This document shows positions 1-6,692 of a stretch of DNA of 15,043 nt, one piece after another. Both the position numbers and the translations under genes were made by a program. The DNA is from Erysipelotrichaceae bacterium (GTDB taxonomy: Bacteria; Bacillota_I; Bacilli_A; Erysipelotrichales; Coprobacillaceae). The stretch spans positions 1-15,043 of the forward strand of contig JAJQGQ010000250.1 in NCBI GenBank assembly GCA_021200395.1, in the 5' to 3' direction. Each line of letters opens with the position of its first letter. The first letter of the stretch is position 1. The notes below the pieces were generated by a model, which was given only the letters and a program-made list of their open reading frames with translations, did not search any database and was not told the origin of the DNA.

Positions 1-26
1 AAATAGCACGCTGCCGGTTCTATCTT

Positions 27-52
27 GGATATCCAAAGGATATCCTTTTTTT
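27..52 (+). terminator. Rho-independent terminator of an upstream gene
   Basis: An 8-bp stem made of GGATATCC (27-34) and a second GGATATCC (38-45), closed by an AAA loop, is followed by seven T (46-52). The arm is itself palindromic, so direct copies pair as an inverted repeat. An outer AGCAC (5-9) and GTGCT (53-57) could extend the structure. The T-run is only on the plus strand, so it ends a plus-strand gene lying before the window. Confidence 0.85.
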
Positions 53-65
53 GTGCTTTATTTAT

Positions 66-96
66 TATTTTAAATAGTGTAAAATAGGAATATAAT
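66..96 (+). promoter_or_regulatory. Candidate sigma-A promoter for the envelope operon
   Basis: A consensus TATAAT lies at 91-96, about 29 bases before the first start codon. The -35 region near 66-73 is only a weak match (TATTTT/TTTTAA) in a very AT-rich stretch. The position just after the upstream terminator and the perfect -10 support the call. The -35 assignment is uncertain. Confidence 0.45.
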
Positions 97-124
97 TTAT
101 TGTTTATTTAAGGTGGTCTTAATT

Positions 125-1141
125 ATGAAAAAGGGAAATTATATTTTTAATGTCCTGCTCATTCTTATTATTGGATTTATTGCTATTTATATATCTATTG
201 ATGGAGAATTTGATCAAATGCTTTCTGCTTTTGAAAATGCATCACTTTTTTGGATAATTATTATGTTTTTAGGTATGATTGGTTACTATTTTTTTGATGC
301 TCTTTCACTTCTTCATTTTGGTAGAGTTTTTAAAAAAGATTATTCTCTTAAACAATCTTTAACAAATTGTATAAGTGCTTATTTTTTTAATGGTGTTACA
401 CCTTTTGCTAGTGGTGGTCAATTTGCCCAAGTATATATTTTTAATAAACAAGGTATTATACCTACTTATTCCGCAAGTATTCTTTTATTATCTTTTATTT
501 GTTATCAAAGTGTATTAGTCATTTATACGGCCATTATTTTATTACTTCGTATACAATATTTTCTTAGCAATGCTGTTTATTCTATAGGTTTAGTTATGCT
601 TGGATTTTCAATTAATTTTCTTGTTATTTTTGTATTATTTTGTGGTGCTAATTCAAAAAAATTACAGAATTTTATTATTCATCGCATTCTCAAGTTACTT
701 TATAGATTTCATATTATTAAAGATTATGAATTAACTTCTGTTCGTATTGAACGCTATTTTTCTGATTTTCGTGAGCAATTACATTTTCTCCAAAATAATA
801 AATCTATTTTAGTGAAAGTCATATTTAATAATTTTATGAAATTAAGCATTGCTTATATCATGCCATTTTTAGCTGCTAAAGCTATGCGTTTACCTATTTC
901 TTATATGGAATTATTAAATTTCATGATGCTTTGTTCCTGCATCTATATGATTACTGCTTTTATTCCTATTCCTGGTTCTTCAGGTGGTGCTGAAGGTCTT
1001 TATATGGTCATGTATGGTTTTTTAGGTACAGTGGGAGCAACTTCATCAATGATGCTTTGGCGTTTTATGACGTATTATTTAGGTTTGATTTTAGGTATTT
1101 TGTTTTTTTCTTTCAATAAGGAAATTAAAAAGGGAGTGTGA
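125..1141 (+). CDS. Flippase-like integral membrane protein (LPG_synthase_TM / UPF0104 family)
   Basis: A 338-residue multi-pass membrane protein with hydrophobic segments near residues 8-24, 41-61, 118-140, 153-173, 231-253, 260-282 and 291-330. Two family signatures are visible: a GGQ...AQVY motif at residues 97-104 and PIPGSSGGAEGLY at 281-293. The family is related to the flippase half of MprF and is thought to move lipid-linked substrates across the membrane; no catalytic aminoacyl-transfer domain is present. ATG 125 was chosen over an in-frame GTG at 113 because AAGGTGG (110-116) sits 8 bases before it and overlaps the GTG. The stop codon directly abuts the next gene, a glycolipid glycosyltransferase, so a role in glycolipid or lipoteichoic-acid anchor handling is likely by context. 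The transported substrate cannot be read from the sequence. Confidence 0.85.
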   Translation: MKKGNYIFNVLLILIIGFIAIYISIDGEFDQMLSAFENASLFWIIIMFLGMIGYYFFDALSLLHFGRVFKKDYSLKQSLTNCISAYFFNGVTPFASGGQFAQVYIFNKQGIIPTYSASILLLSFICYQSVLVIYTAIILLLRIQYFLSNAVYSIGLVMLGFSINFLVIFVLFCGANSKKLQNFIIHRILKLLYRFHIIKDYELTSVRIERYFSDFREQLHFLQNNKSILVKVIFNNFMKLSIAYIMPFLAAKAMRLPISYMELLNFMMLCSCIYMITAFIPIPGSSGGAEGLYMVMYGFLGTVGATSSMMLWRFMTYYLGLILGILFFSFNKEIKKGV

Positions 1142-3130
1142 ATGATTGATATGAATATTGCTATATTCAGTGATACTTATTTACCAGATATTAATGGTGT
1201 TGCTATGTCATCACATATTTTATGCGATGAGCTAACAAAACATGGACATCATGTTTTAGTTGTTACGACACAACTTCCTGAAAATAGTGATTATAAGGAT
1301 GTTGATAATTATGTATTACGTCTACCAGGTATAGATTTAAAGAATCTATATGGATATCGTGCTTCAAGTATTTATTCTTTTAAAGGTATGAAAGAAATTA
1401 AAGAGTTTGAACCTAATCTTGTTCACATTCAAACCGAATTTGGCATTGGTATATTTGGTAAAATTGTTGGTGAAATATTAAATATTCCTGTTTTTTATAC
1501 TTATCATACGATGTATGCTGATTATTCCCATTATATTAATCCCACTAATAATAAAAATGTTGATAATGCGGCTAAAAGTATCATTGAAAAAATATCAAAA
1601 ATATATGGTGATAGTTGTAGTGAACTTATAGTTCCTTCACAAAAAACAGCATTGGCTTTAAAAACATATGGTATTACTAAAAATATCAATGTTATTCCTA
1701 CAGGTCTACAATTAGAAAAATTTGAGCAATATAATCAAGATAATACAAATAAAATTAAAAATTTATATGAATTGCATAATCATTTTGTATTAACTTTTTT
1801 GGGACGCATAGCACAAGAAAAAAGTATTGATATGATTATTAAGGCTATGCCTCAAATCATTGCTTTCAATGATGATATTCGTTTTATGATTGTAGGTGAT
1901 GGTCCCCAAATAGATGAATTAAAGCAATTAACAGATGATTTAAAAATGGAACCATATATTATCTTTGCTGGAGCTAAACAACCATCAGAAGTGAGTGATT
2001 ACTATCATGCTTCTTCTGTATATATATCTGCTTCGACAAGTGAAACACAAGGATTGACTTATATAGAAGCTATGGCTTCGCATGTTCCTGTCCTTGCTCG
2101 TTATGATAAAAATTTAGAAGATATTATTGTTGAAGGTGAAAATGGTTATTTTTTTAAAAATGAAACAGAAATGATTGAAAAAATTATCTCTTTATCTAAG
2201 ATGGATTTATCATTATTATCACAAAATGCTTATAATACGGCGAAACAACATAGTAGTGAAGTTTTTTATAATAAGATCATTGCTCTTTATCATAAAGGTT
2301 TATCTAATCACCATTATTGTTATAAGGTTGTTTCTATTGAATTAGATGATAATAAACATTATAATGTTGCTTTCCAATTTGATAATCAACAAGTTATTTT
2401 AACATTAGCTAAGTCTGTCATTAAACGTTATGGCTTAAGTATCGGTCAGGTTGTTGATCGTGAAGAATTAGATGCTTTAAAAGATCAGGAACAAGTTGAT
2501 AGAGCCTATCATTTAGCTTTAAAGTATCTCACTTATCGTGATTATACTTATGCGAATATGGAAGAAAAACTTAAAGAAAAAGGTGATTTTGATGATATTC
2601 AAATAGATATGACTATGGAATATTTAGTTAGCAAGAATCTCATTGATGATATGGAATATACACGAAACTATTTTCAAAAATCAACACGTTTAGGCTGGGG
2701 TATTAATAAAATTATCTATAATTTAAAAAAACAAGGTGTTTCACCTTTTGTTATAGATGAATTTTTAGCTGATTATCCAATGGAAACAGAATATGATAAA
2801 GCTGTTGAAATTATTCAAAAACTTTATGAAGAAAATACGACTAAACCTAAATATGCGTTGATTCAAAATATTAAAAATAAATTATTTAATAAAGGTTTTT
2901 CACAAGAAATAGTGGAAAAAGCAACAAGTGATTTTGATTTTATATTTCCCAAAGAACATACTATGAATTTATTGAAAAAGGAATATGATCGAGTTTACAA
3001 ACGTTATAAAAATCGTTATGATCATCGTAGTTTAAAAAGTAAGATTATTACTTTTTTGGTTCAAAAAGGATATGAATATGATGATGTTATAGAATTAATG
3101 AATGAAGTATGGGAGGATACGTATGATTAA
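1142..3130 (+). CDS. GT4 glycolipid glycosyltransferase fused to a RecX-like domain
   Basis: One uninterrupted 662-codon frame holds two unrelated proteins. Residues 4-385 are a GT-B glycosyltransferase of family GT4. It has the N-terminal IFSDTYLPDINGV, an acceptor-side HTMYADYSHYI (122-132), a donor-side GR...K (221-227) and the E-x7-E pair E301/E309 in STSETQGLTYIE. These closely resemble diacylglycerol glucosyltransferases of the alMGS/CpoA/LafA type. After a short linker, residues about 395-655 look like a complete RecX: an N-terminal beta region (395-445), then three-helix repeats at about 453-510, 512-560 and 565-655 (ALKYLTYRDYT, YLVSKNLIDD, LGWGINKIIYNLKKQGV). RecX normally acts alone, binding and inhibiting RecA filaments. 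ATG 1142 is 5 bases after AGGGAG; ATG 1151 would be 14 bases away. The gene abuts the upstream flippase-like gene and overlaps yhaM by 8 bp. Domain calls are firm; how the halves cooperate is unknown. Confidence 0.88.
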   Translation: MIDMNIAIFSDTYLPDINGVAMSSHILCDELTKHGHHVLVVTTQLPENSDYKDVDNYVLRLPGIDLKNLYGYRASSIYSFKGMKEIKEFEPNLVHIQTEFGIGIFGKIVGEILNIPVFYTYHTMYADYSHYINPTNNKNVDNAAKSIIEKISKIYGDSCSELIVPSQKTALALKTYGITKNINVIPTGLQLEKFEQYNQDNTNKIKNLYELHNHFVLTFLGRIAQEKSIDMIIKAMPQIIAFNDDIRFMIVGDGPQIDELKQLTDDLKMEPYIIFAGAKQPSEVSDYYHASSVYISASTSETQGLTYIEAMASHVPVLARYDKNLEDIIVEGENGYFFKNETEMIEKIISLSKMDLSLLSQNAYNTAKQHSSEVFYNKIIALYHKGLSNHHYCYKVVSIELDDNKHYNVAFQFDNQQVILTLAKSVIKRYGLSIGQVVDREELDALKDQEQVDRAYHLALKYLTYRDYTYANMEEKLKEKGDFDDIQIDMTMEYLVSKNLIDDMEYTRNYFQKSTRLGWGINKIIYNLKKQGVSPFVIDEFLADYPMETEYDKAVEIIQKLYEENTTKPKYALIQNIKNKLFNKGFSQEIVEKATSDFDFIFPKEHTMNLLKKEYDRVYKRYKNRYDHRSLKSKIITFLVQKGYEYDDVIELMNEVWEDTYD

Positions 3131-4070
3131 AATTAAGGATATGAAATGTGGCGATGATAATGTAGAATTTAGTGCCATGATTAATCATGTAACGATTGGT
3201 AAGACAAATGGGGCTAATAAGAGTAATTATCTAAGTATTGTTTTTCAAGATGAGACAGGCATGATTGATGCTAAGTTATGGAATGCTAGTGGTAAAAATA
3301 TTAAGGAATTGGTGACTGGCGCAGTTGTACGAGGTGTTGGTGATATTATTAAATATAGTGATGATCGTCAAATGAAAATTGTTTCTATAGAAGATATTTC
3401 ATATCAACAATCTTTACAGTTGCAATATCTTGAAAAGGCTCCAATGGATAAAGATGCTATTATGAATGAATTGATGAAATATGTAAAACGTATTTCTAAT
3501 ACAAAACTCTATGTTTTAACAAAGTATATCATTGAACAACAAAGTGAAAAAATGAAAATTTATCCTGCTGCTAGTAAGAATCATCATAATTATGTATCAG
3601 GATTAGCCTATCATACTTTATCTATGTTAAAAATAGCAGATTCTATGTTGAATGTTTATCCATCTTTAAATAAGGATTTATTATTTGCTGGTATATTATT
3701 ACATGATATTGGTAAGACAGTAGAATTATCAGGACCAGTTGTACCTACTTATACTTTTGAAGGAAAGATGCTTGGTCATATATCTATTGCTCAAGCAATG
3801 ATTGATAATGCTGCAAAAGAATTAAATATCTCTGGTGAGGAAGTTGTTTTGTTGGAACATATGGTTTTATCACATCATGGTAAAAATGAATTTGGCTCTC
3901 CAGTATTACCTCAAATTAAGGAAGCTGAAATGCTTTATCTAATAGATAATATTGATGCACGAATGAATATGTTTGATAAGGCTTTAAATGACTTACAGCC
4001 AGGAGAATATAGTAAACGTATTTATGCCTTAGAAAATCGTATGGTTTATAAACCAAAAATGTATGATTAG
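3123..4070 (+). CDS. yhaM: 3'-5' exoribonuclease YhaM
   Basis: The 315-residue protein matches YhaM length (about 314 in Bacillus subtilis) and layout. An OB-fold nucleic-acid-binding domain spans about residues 12-95 and an HD phosphohydrolase-type nuclease domain about 150-290. Metal-binding residues visible are H164, the HD pair H194-D195 (LLHDIGK), H219, H251-H252 and D276. YhaM trims RNA, and possibly single-stranded DNA, from the 3' end in the cytoplasm. The chosen ATG lies 6 bases after GGGAGG (3111-3116). A start 21 bases upstream in the same frame lies before that ribosome binding site. It overlaps the end of the glycosyltransferase-RecX gene by 8 bp, implying translational coupling, and is the last gene before a terminator. 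Confidence 0.92.
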   Translation: MIKIKDMKCGDDNVEFSAMINHVTIGKTNGANKSNYLSIVFQDETGMIDAKLWNASGKNIKELVTGAVVRGVGDIIKYSDDRQMKIVSIEDISYQQSLQLQYLEKAPMDKDAIMNELMKYVKRISNTKLYVLTKYIIEQQSEKMKIYPAASKNHHNYVSGLAYHTLSMLKIADSMLNVYPSLNKDLLFAGILLHDIGKTVELSGPVVPTYTFEGKMLGHISIAQAMIDNAAKELNISGEEVVLLEHMVLSHHGKNEFGSPVLPQIKEAEMLYLIDNIDARMNMFDKALNDLQPGEYSKRIYALENRMVYKPKMYD

Positions 4071-4092
4071 CTCTCATGATGAGAGCTTTTTT
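4069..4092 (+). terminator. Terminator of the flippase / GT-RecX / yhaM operon
   Basis: AGCTCTC (4069-4075) pairs with GAGAGCT (4081-4087) around an ATGAT loop, followed by a run of T to 4092. The stem begins inside the yhaM stop codon. Confidence 0.9.
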
Positions 4093-4098
4093 ATATTT

Positions 4099-4124
4099 AA
4101 AAAAAGGTTCATTCGAACCCTTTT
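4099..4124 (-). terminator. Terminator of the prsA-like / HIT operon
   Basis: Read on the minus strand, GGGTTC pairs with GAACC around a four-base loop, followed by seven T (the A-run at 4099-4105). Flanking A/T pairs can extend the stem past one bulged base. It starts next to the HIT stop codon and converges on the plus-strand terminator seven bases away. Confidence 0.85.
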
Positions 4125-4527
4125 ATTTCGTTAATTTTGTATAGATTTCTTCTAAATCCACTTCATCACTACGATCACCATAAATAGCTTTAAAACCTTC
4201 ATCCAGGTTGTAACGAGGAATAATATGAATATGGAAATGGTGTACTGATTGACCAGCGATTTCATTCATATTAGATATAATATTGAAACCTTTTGCACCA
4301 AGTTTATTTTCAATATTCTTTGCCACAATTTGGACGACTTTCATCATATGTCCTAATGTATCACTATCAACATCTAAAATATTATCATAGTGTTTTTTTG
4401 GAATAACTAATGTGTGTCCATCAGTTGTTTGACTTAAATCTAAAAATGCTAAACATATATCATCTTCGTAAACAATCTTTCCTGGAATTTCATGATTTAT
4501 AATCTTACAAAAAATACAATCGCTCAT
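4123..4527 (-). CDS. HIT family nucleotide hydrolase (HINT-like)
   Basis: A 134-residue histidine-triad protein. The active-site motif HFHIHII is at residues 97-103, and the catalytic histidine of the family is expected at H99. An N-terminal CxxC (C4, C7) with H46 forms the zinc-type site of many bacterial HINT proteins. The N-terminal DCIFCKIINHEIP and the DGHTLVIPKKHY segment are standard. HIT proteins cleave nucleotide phosphoramidates or dinucleoside polyphosphates in the cytoplasm; the substrate here cannot be told. GGAGGT lies four bases before the ATG. It is the last gene of the minus-strand operon, 10 bases after the second PrsA-like gene. In several Bacillota a HIT gene neighbours prsA, so the association is not accidental, but I know of no direct mechanistic link. 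Confidence 0.93.
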   Translation of the reverse strand: MSDCIFCKIINHEIPGKIVYEDDICLAFLDLSQTTDGHTLVIPKKHYDNILDVDSDTLGHMMKVVQIVAKNIENKLGAKGFNIISNMNEIAGQSVHHFHIHIIPRYNLDEGFKAIYGDRSDEVDLEEIYTKLTK

Positions 4528-4537
4528 GTTACCTCCG

Positions 4538-5395
4538 TTAATCTAAATATTGATCAGAAATTTCTTCAATCGCTGCTTTTATTTTAGAATCATAAACATC
4601 AAAATTATATTTCTTTAAATAGATACCTTCAATATATTCTTGGACATCACTATCGCTTGATAAGGTATCAATAATATCATCAGTATTGCTATGATCAGTA
4701 TCATATAAATAAAGAACGGCATAAGTATCATCACTTAATTTAATCGCACTGCTATAGACTCCATCTTGTTCTACTGCTGATAATTCATCAATAATTTCAA
4801 CTAAATTATCATCTAATGTAGAATTCTTTGTAACCATTCCTGCATCTTCAGCATCATCACTATATTCTTCCATTAATGCATCAAATGCTTCTTCATCAGT
4901 TGCCTCTGAAATAATATTTAAAGCTTCTGATTCTTTTTCTACAACAATTTTCTTAAAACTACATACTGAATATTCCTCAACCATTGCATCAAGATTATCA
5001 GTAATATAATGTTTTCTTAATAATTCCTGTTTTGCACTTGGAACGATAATTTGATCAACATATTCATCTACATCATCATAACCCATATAAGAAGCATAAA
5101 CTGATAAATCATCATCTGTATAAGAGGCATATTCTTCTTTGATTTCTTCAACTAATTCATTAAGTTCATCTTCATCAGTTAACTCAATATCAGCTATTTT
5201 TGTGAGAGCCTCTACTAAAACTTCATTAGCTCCATAACTATCTAGTAAATATTCATAAAAACCTTGTTTTGTCACTTTTAATGTTGAATCGCTAACTAAA
5301 ACACTATCAGCATCACTGACTTGAACACTATAACTAGAGGATGAACAAGCAGCTAATAAACCAGCACACATTAATAATAATACTAATTTCTTCAT
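4538..5395 (-). CDS. PrsA/SurA-like lipoprotein, degenerate parvulin region
   Basis: A 285-residue lipoprotein with signal peptide MKKLVLLLMCAGLLAAC; lipidation is expected at C17 and export to the outer membrane face. The mature part is very acidic and mostly helical in appearance (about 20-145). Residues 145-232 are laid out like a parvulin domain: a FKKIVVEKESEA strand, a FDALMEEYSDD helix and a final strand. They lack the GGDLG and GYHII hallmarks and the catalytic histidines. A C-terminal helical tail follows. It is most likely a foldase-like chaperone without isomerase activity, and it appears to be a diverged paralogue of its upstream neighbour, from which it is separated by one base. 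AAGGGAGG inside the previous gene's last codons serves as its ribosome binding site. The order signal peptide, helical domain, parvulin-like domain, tail supports the family; individual residues do not. Confidence 0.7.
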   Translation of the reverse strand: MKKLVLLLMCAGLLAACSSSSYSVQVSDADSVLVSDSTLKVTKQGFYEYLLDSYGANEVLVEALTKIADIELTDEDELNELVEEIKEEYASYTDDDLSVYASYMGYDDVDEYVDQIIVPSAKQELLRKHYITDNLDAMVEEYSVCSFKKIVVEKESEALNIISEATDEEAFDALMEEYSDDAEDAGMVTKNSTLDDNLVEIIDELSAVEQDGVYSSAIKLSDDTYAVLYLYDTDHSNTDDIIDTLSSDSDVQEYIEGIYLKKYNFDVYDSKIKAAIEEISDQYLD

Positions 5396-5396
5396 A

Positions 5397-6365
5397 TTAT
5401 TCTTCCTCCCTTAATTCATCACGATATTCTAAATTATCATTTAAAATATCTTCAATGATTTGTTGAGTTTCATCATCAGCATAAGTTAATTCATAAGTAT
5501 TAAAAGCCATATAAACCATATAATCATCGTAAACCAATAAAGGTGAATCTAAATCAATCACTTCTAATTCGGCTTTAATAGTATCCTTATCAGTACTTGT
5601 ACAATAAATAAAATAATAACCATCATCACCTTGAATAGCTTCAGAAACTTCGCCTTCTTCAATTTCTAGAATAGCTGTTTCAACATCATCACCATAAGTA
5701 TCTGCTAAACTTGATGTAGAATCAACAACCCCTAAGTTACCTTTAGCACTGGCTGTATCATCATCAGAATAATCGGCAGCAATTTCGCCAAACGTTTTAT
5801 CTGTTTCAAGTAATGATTGAACCTCTTCTAAAGCTTCACTTTCTTCATCAGTAGGAGCAGTTGGATCATCCATAGCGACTTTAATAATACTTACGATACG
5901 AGGTGATTCGTAATCATAATAATCATCAAAAACTTCATCAAAATTATCTTTGACATATTGCTTTAAAAATTCAGAATATTGTAATGATTGAATCAATGAA
6001 TCTTCATAATCATCCATAGACTCATAACCACTAGAAGATAAAGCACTCTCTAAATATTCTTCAGCACTATCCCCGTAATAACTATCATATTCATCTTCAA
6101 TTTCTTCAATAATCTCTGCAGCACTTGTTTTCATATCACTTGTCACAGGAAAATAAGCTTGGACCAATTGATCTAAAACATAAGAAAAGAGCATCTGTTT
6201 ACCTGTAGTAGTATTTGCTAATTCATCATAAATATCATCCGCATAAATATTAGCACCATCTATTGATGCAACCACATATTTATCGTCATCTTTAACGGTA
6301 CCAGAGCATCCACTTAAGACTAACAAACAAGCAAGTGCTAGTCCTATAAGCTTTTTTTGTTTCAT
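5397..6365 (-). CDS. PrsA-like parvulin-domain lipoprotein (peptidyl-prolyl isomerase family foldase)
   Basis: A 322-residue lipoprotein. The signal peptide ends in LSGC, with lipidated C20. Residues 30-150 form the SurA/PrsA N-terminal helical part, opening with ASIDGANIYADDIYDEL. Residues about 155-258 are a parvulin (PpiC) domain with TFGEIAADYSDD, KGNLG, EEGEVSEAI and DDGYYFIYC. The usual GYHII histidine is tyrosine (GYYFI) and the first-strand SHI histidine is missing, so isomerase activity is doubtful while folding activity remains plausible. It should help exported proteins fold between membrane and wall. ATG 6365 was chosen because GGAGG lies five bases upstream and it leads straight into the signal peptide; an in-frame upstream codon at 6404 falls within the promoter -10 area. 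It is first in the operon with the second lipoprotein and the HIT gene. Confidence 0.85.
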   Translation of the reverse strand: MKQKKLIGLALACLLVLSGCSGTVKDDDKYVVASIDGANIYADDIYDELANTTTGKQMLFSYVLDQLVQAYFPVTSDMKTSAAEIIEEIEDEYDSYYGDSAEEYLESALSSSGYESMDDYEDSLIQSLQYSEFLKQYVKDNFDEVFDDYYDYESPRIVSIIKVAMDDPTAPTDEESEALEEVQSLLETDKTFGEIAADYSDDDTASAKGNLGVVDSTSSLADTYGDDVETAILEIEEGEVSEAIQGDDGYYFIYCTSTDKDTIKAELEVIDLDSPLLVYDDYMVYMAFNTYELTYADDETQQIIEDILNDNLEYRDELREEE

Positions 6366-6395
6366 ATAAACCTCCTCAAATTTATAAACAATATT

Positions 6396-6423
6396 ATTAT
6401 ACACGAATTGAATATTTTTTCAA
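6396..6423 (-). promoter_or_regulatory. Sigma-A promoter of the prsA-like / HIT operon
   Basis: On the minus strand, TTGAAA (6423-6418) is separated by 16 bases from a perfect TATAAT (6401-6396). The predicted transcript start is near 6389, leaving a leader of about 24 bases that contains GGAGG. Confidence 0.82.
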
Positions 6424-6471
6424 CTTTTGTAGGCTATAATACAAAATTTAAATGTAATTTACCATAATATA
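6410..6471 (+). promoter_or_regulatory. Candidate promoter(s) for the YjcZ-like microprotein
   Basis: TATAAT (6435-6440) has no convincing sigma-A -35. A GAATATT (6410-6416), matching the -35 I recall for sporulation sigma-E, lies 16 bases before GCTATAAT, one or two bases wider than usual. Separately, CATAATATA (6463-6471) fits the sigma-K -10 pattern CATAnnnTA but lacks an AC at the right distance. One of these probably drives the microprotein; the sequence does not settle which. Confidence 0.35.
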
Positions 6472-6506
6472 AATTGACATAGCGAAATGGTAAAGGAGGG
6501 ATTGAT

Positions 6507-6584
6507 ATGTTAGCACATCAAGGGTCTTTTACTTTGATTCTTGTGTTATTCATATTACTTGTGATAATTTGTGGAATCTGTTAG
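6507..6584 (+). CDS. YjcZ-like sporulation-associated membrane microprotein (25 aa)
   Basis: A 25-codon gene: a short start (MLAHQGS), then one uninterrupted hydrophobic segment (residues 8-24, with the core LILVLFILLVII), ending GIC. This is close to the pattern of the small YjcZ family of Bacillus, in which a glycine-rich start is followed by a segment like FALIVVLFILLII. Family members are single-span membrane peptides made during sporulation, and their biochemical role is unknown to me. A very strong ribosome binding site, AAAGGAGGG (6492-6500), lies six bases before the ATG, which argues against a chance frame. A hairpin follows six bases after the stop. The gene stands alone between the divergent prsA-like and suf operons. 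Confidence 0.75.
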   Translation: MLAHQGSFTLILVLFILLVIICGIC

Positions 6585-6589
6585 AATAT

Positions 6590-6614
6590 TACTCCATAGT
6601 CAAACTATGGAGTA
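6590..6614 (+). terminator. Hairpin after the microprotein gene, probable terminator
   Basis: A perfect 11-bp stem, TACTCCATAGT with ACTATGGAGTA, closes on a three-base CAA loop. The following bases are ATTTATAAATTT rather than a pure T-run, so termination may be weaker than at the other sites. It lies 25 bases before the -35 of the suf promoter, so an operator role is the alternative reading. Confidence 0.6.
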
Positions 6615-6638
6615 TTTATAAATTTATTATCGTATTAC

Positions 6639-6667
6639 TTGAATATATCTATATTTTTACGTAAAAT
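6639..6667 (+). promoter_or_regulatory. Sigma-A promoter of the suf operon
   Basis: TTGAAT (6639-6644), a 17-base spacer, then TAAAAT (6662-6667). The predicted start of transcription is near 6674, about 19 bases before the sufC ATG. No IscR/Rrf2-type regulator gene is in the window. Confidence 0.75.
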
Positions 6668-6692
6668 AATCAATCGAAAGGGGCGACAATTG

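Noticed and set aside
1..52. T-box riboswitch tail
   Set aside because: There is no AGGGTGGnACCGCG-type T-box sequence; GCACGCTGCCGG is only vaguely similar.
113..124. GTG start at 113 for the flippase-like gene
   Set aside because: It lies inside the ribosome binding site AAGGTGG (110-116) that serves ATG 125.
1142..3130. The GT-RecX frame as an artefact of two genes read through a lost stop
   Set aside because: The linker near residues 385-395 encodes ordinary codons, and I see no ribosome binding site or start codon with good spacing at the RecX domain. I could not check the reads.
4538..6365. Asp/Glu/Ser-rich low-complexity frames as non-coding
   Set aside because: Both have signal peptides with lipoboxes, good ribosome binding sites and a parvulin-like layout, and the operon has a promoter and terminator.
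6474..6479. Perfect TTGACA as a sigma-A -35 for the microprotein
   Set aside because: The -10 would fall on the ribosome binding site at 6497-6502, which has no TATAAT-like sequence.
6639..6692. TTG start at 6639 giving sufC 18 extra residues
   Set aside because: The TTG is the -35 of the suf promoter, and the added residues do not resemble SufC. ATG 6693 has its own ribosome binding site.
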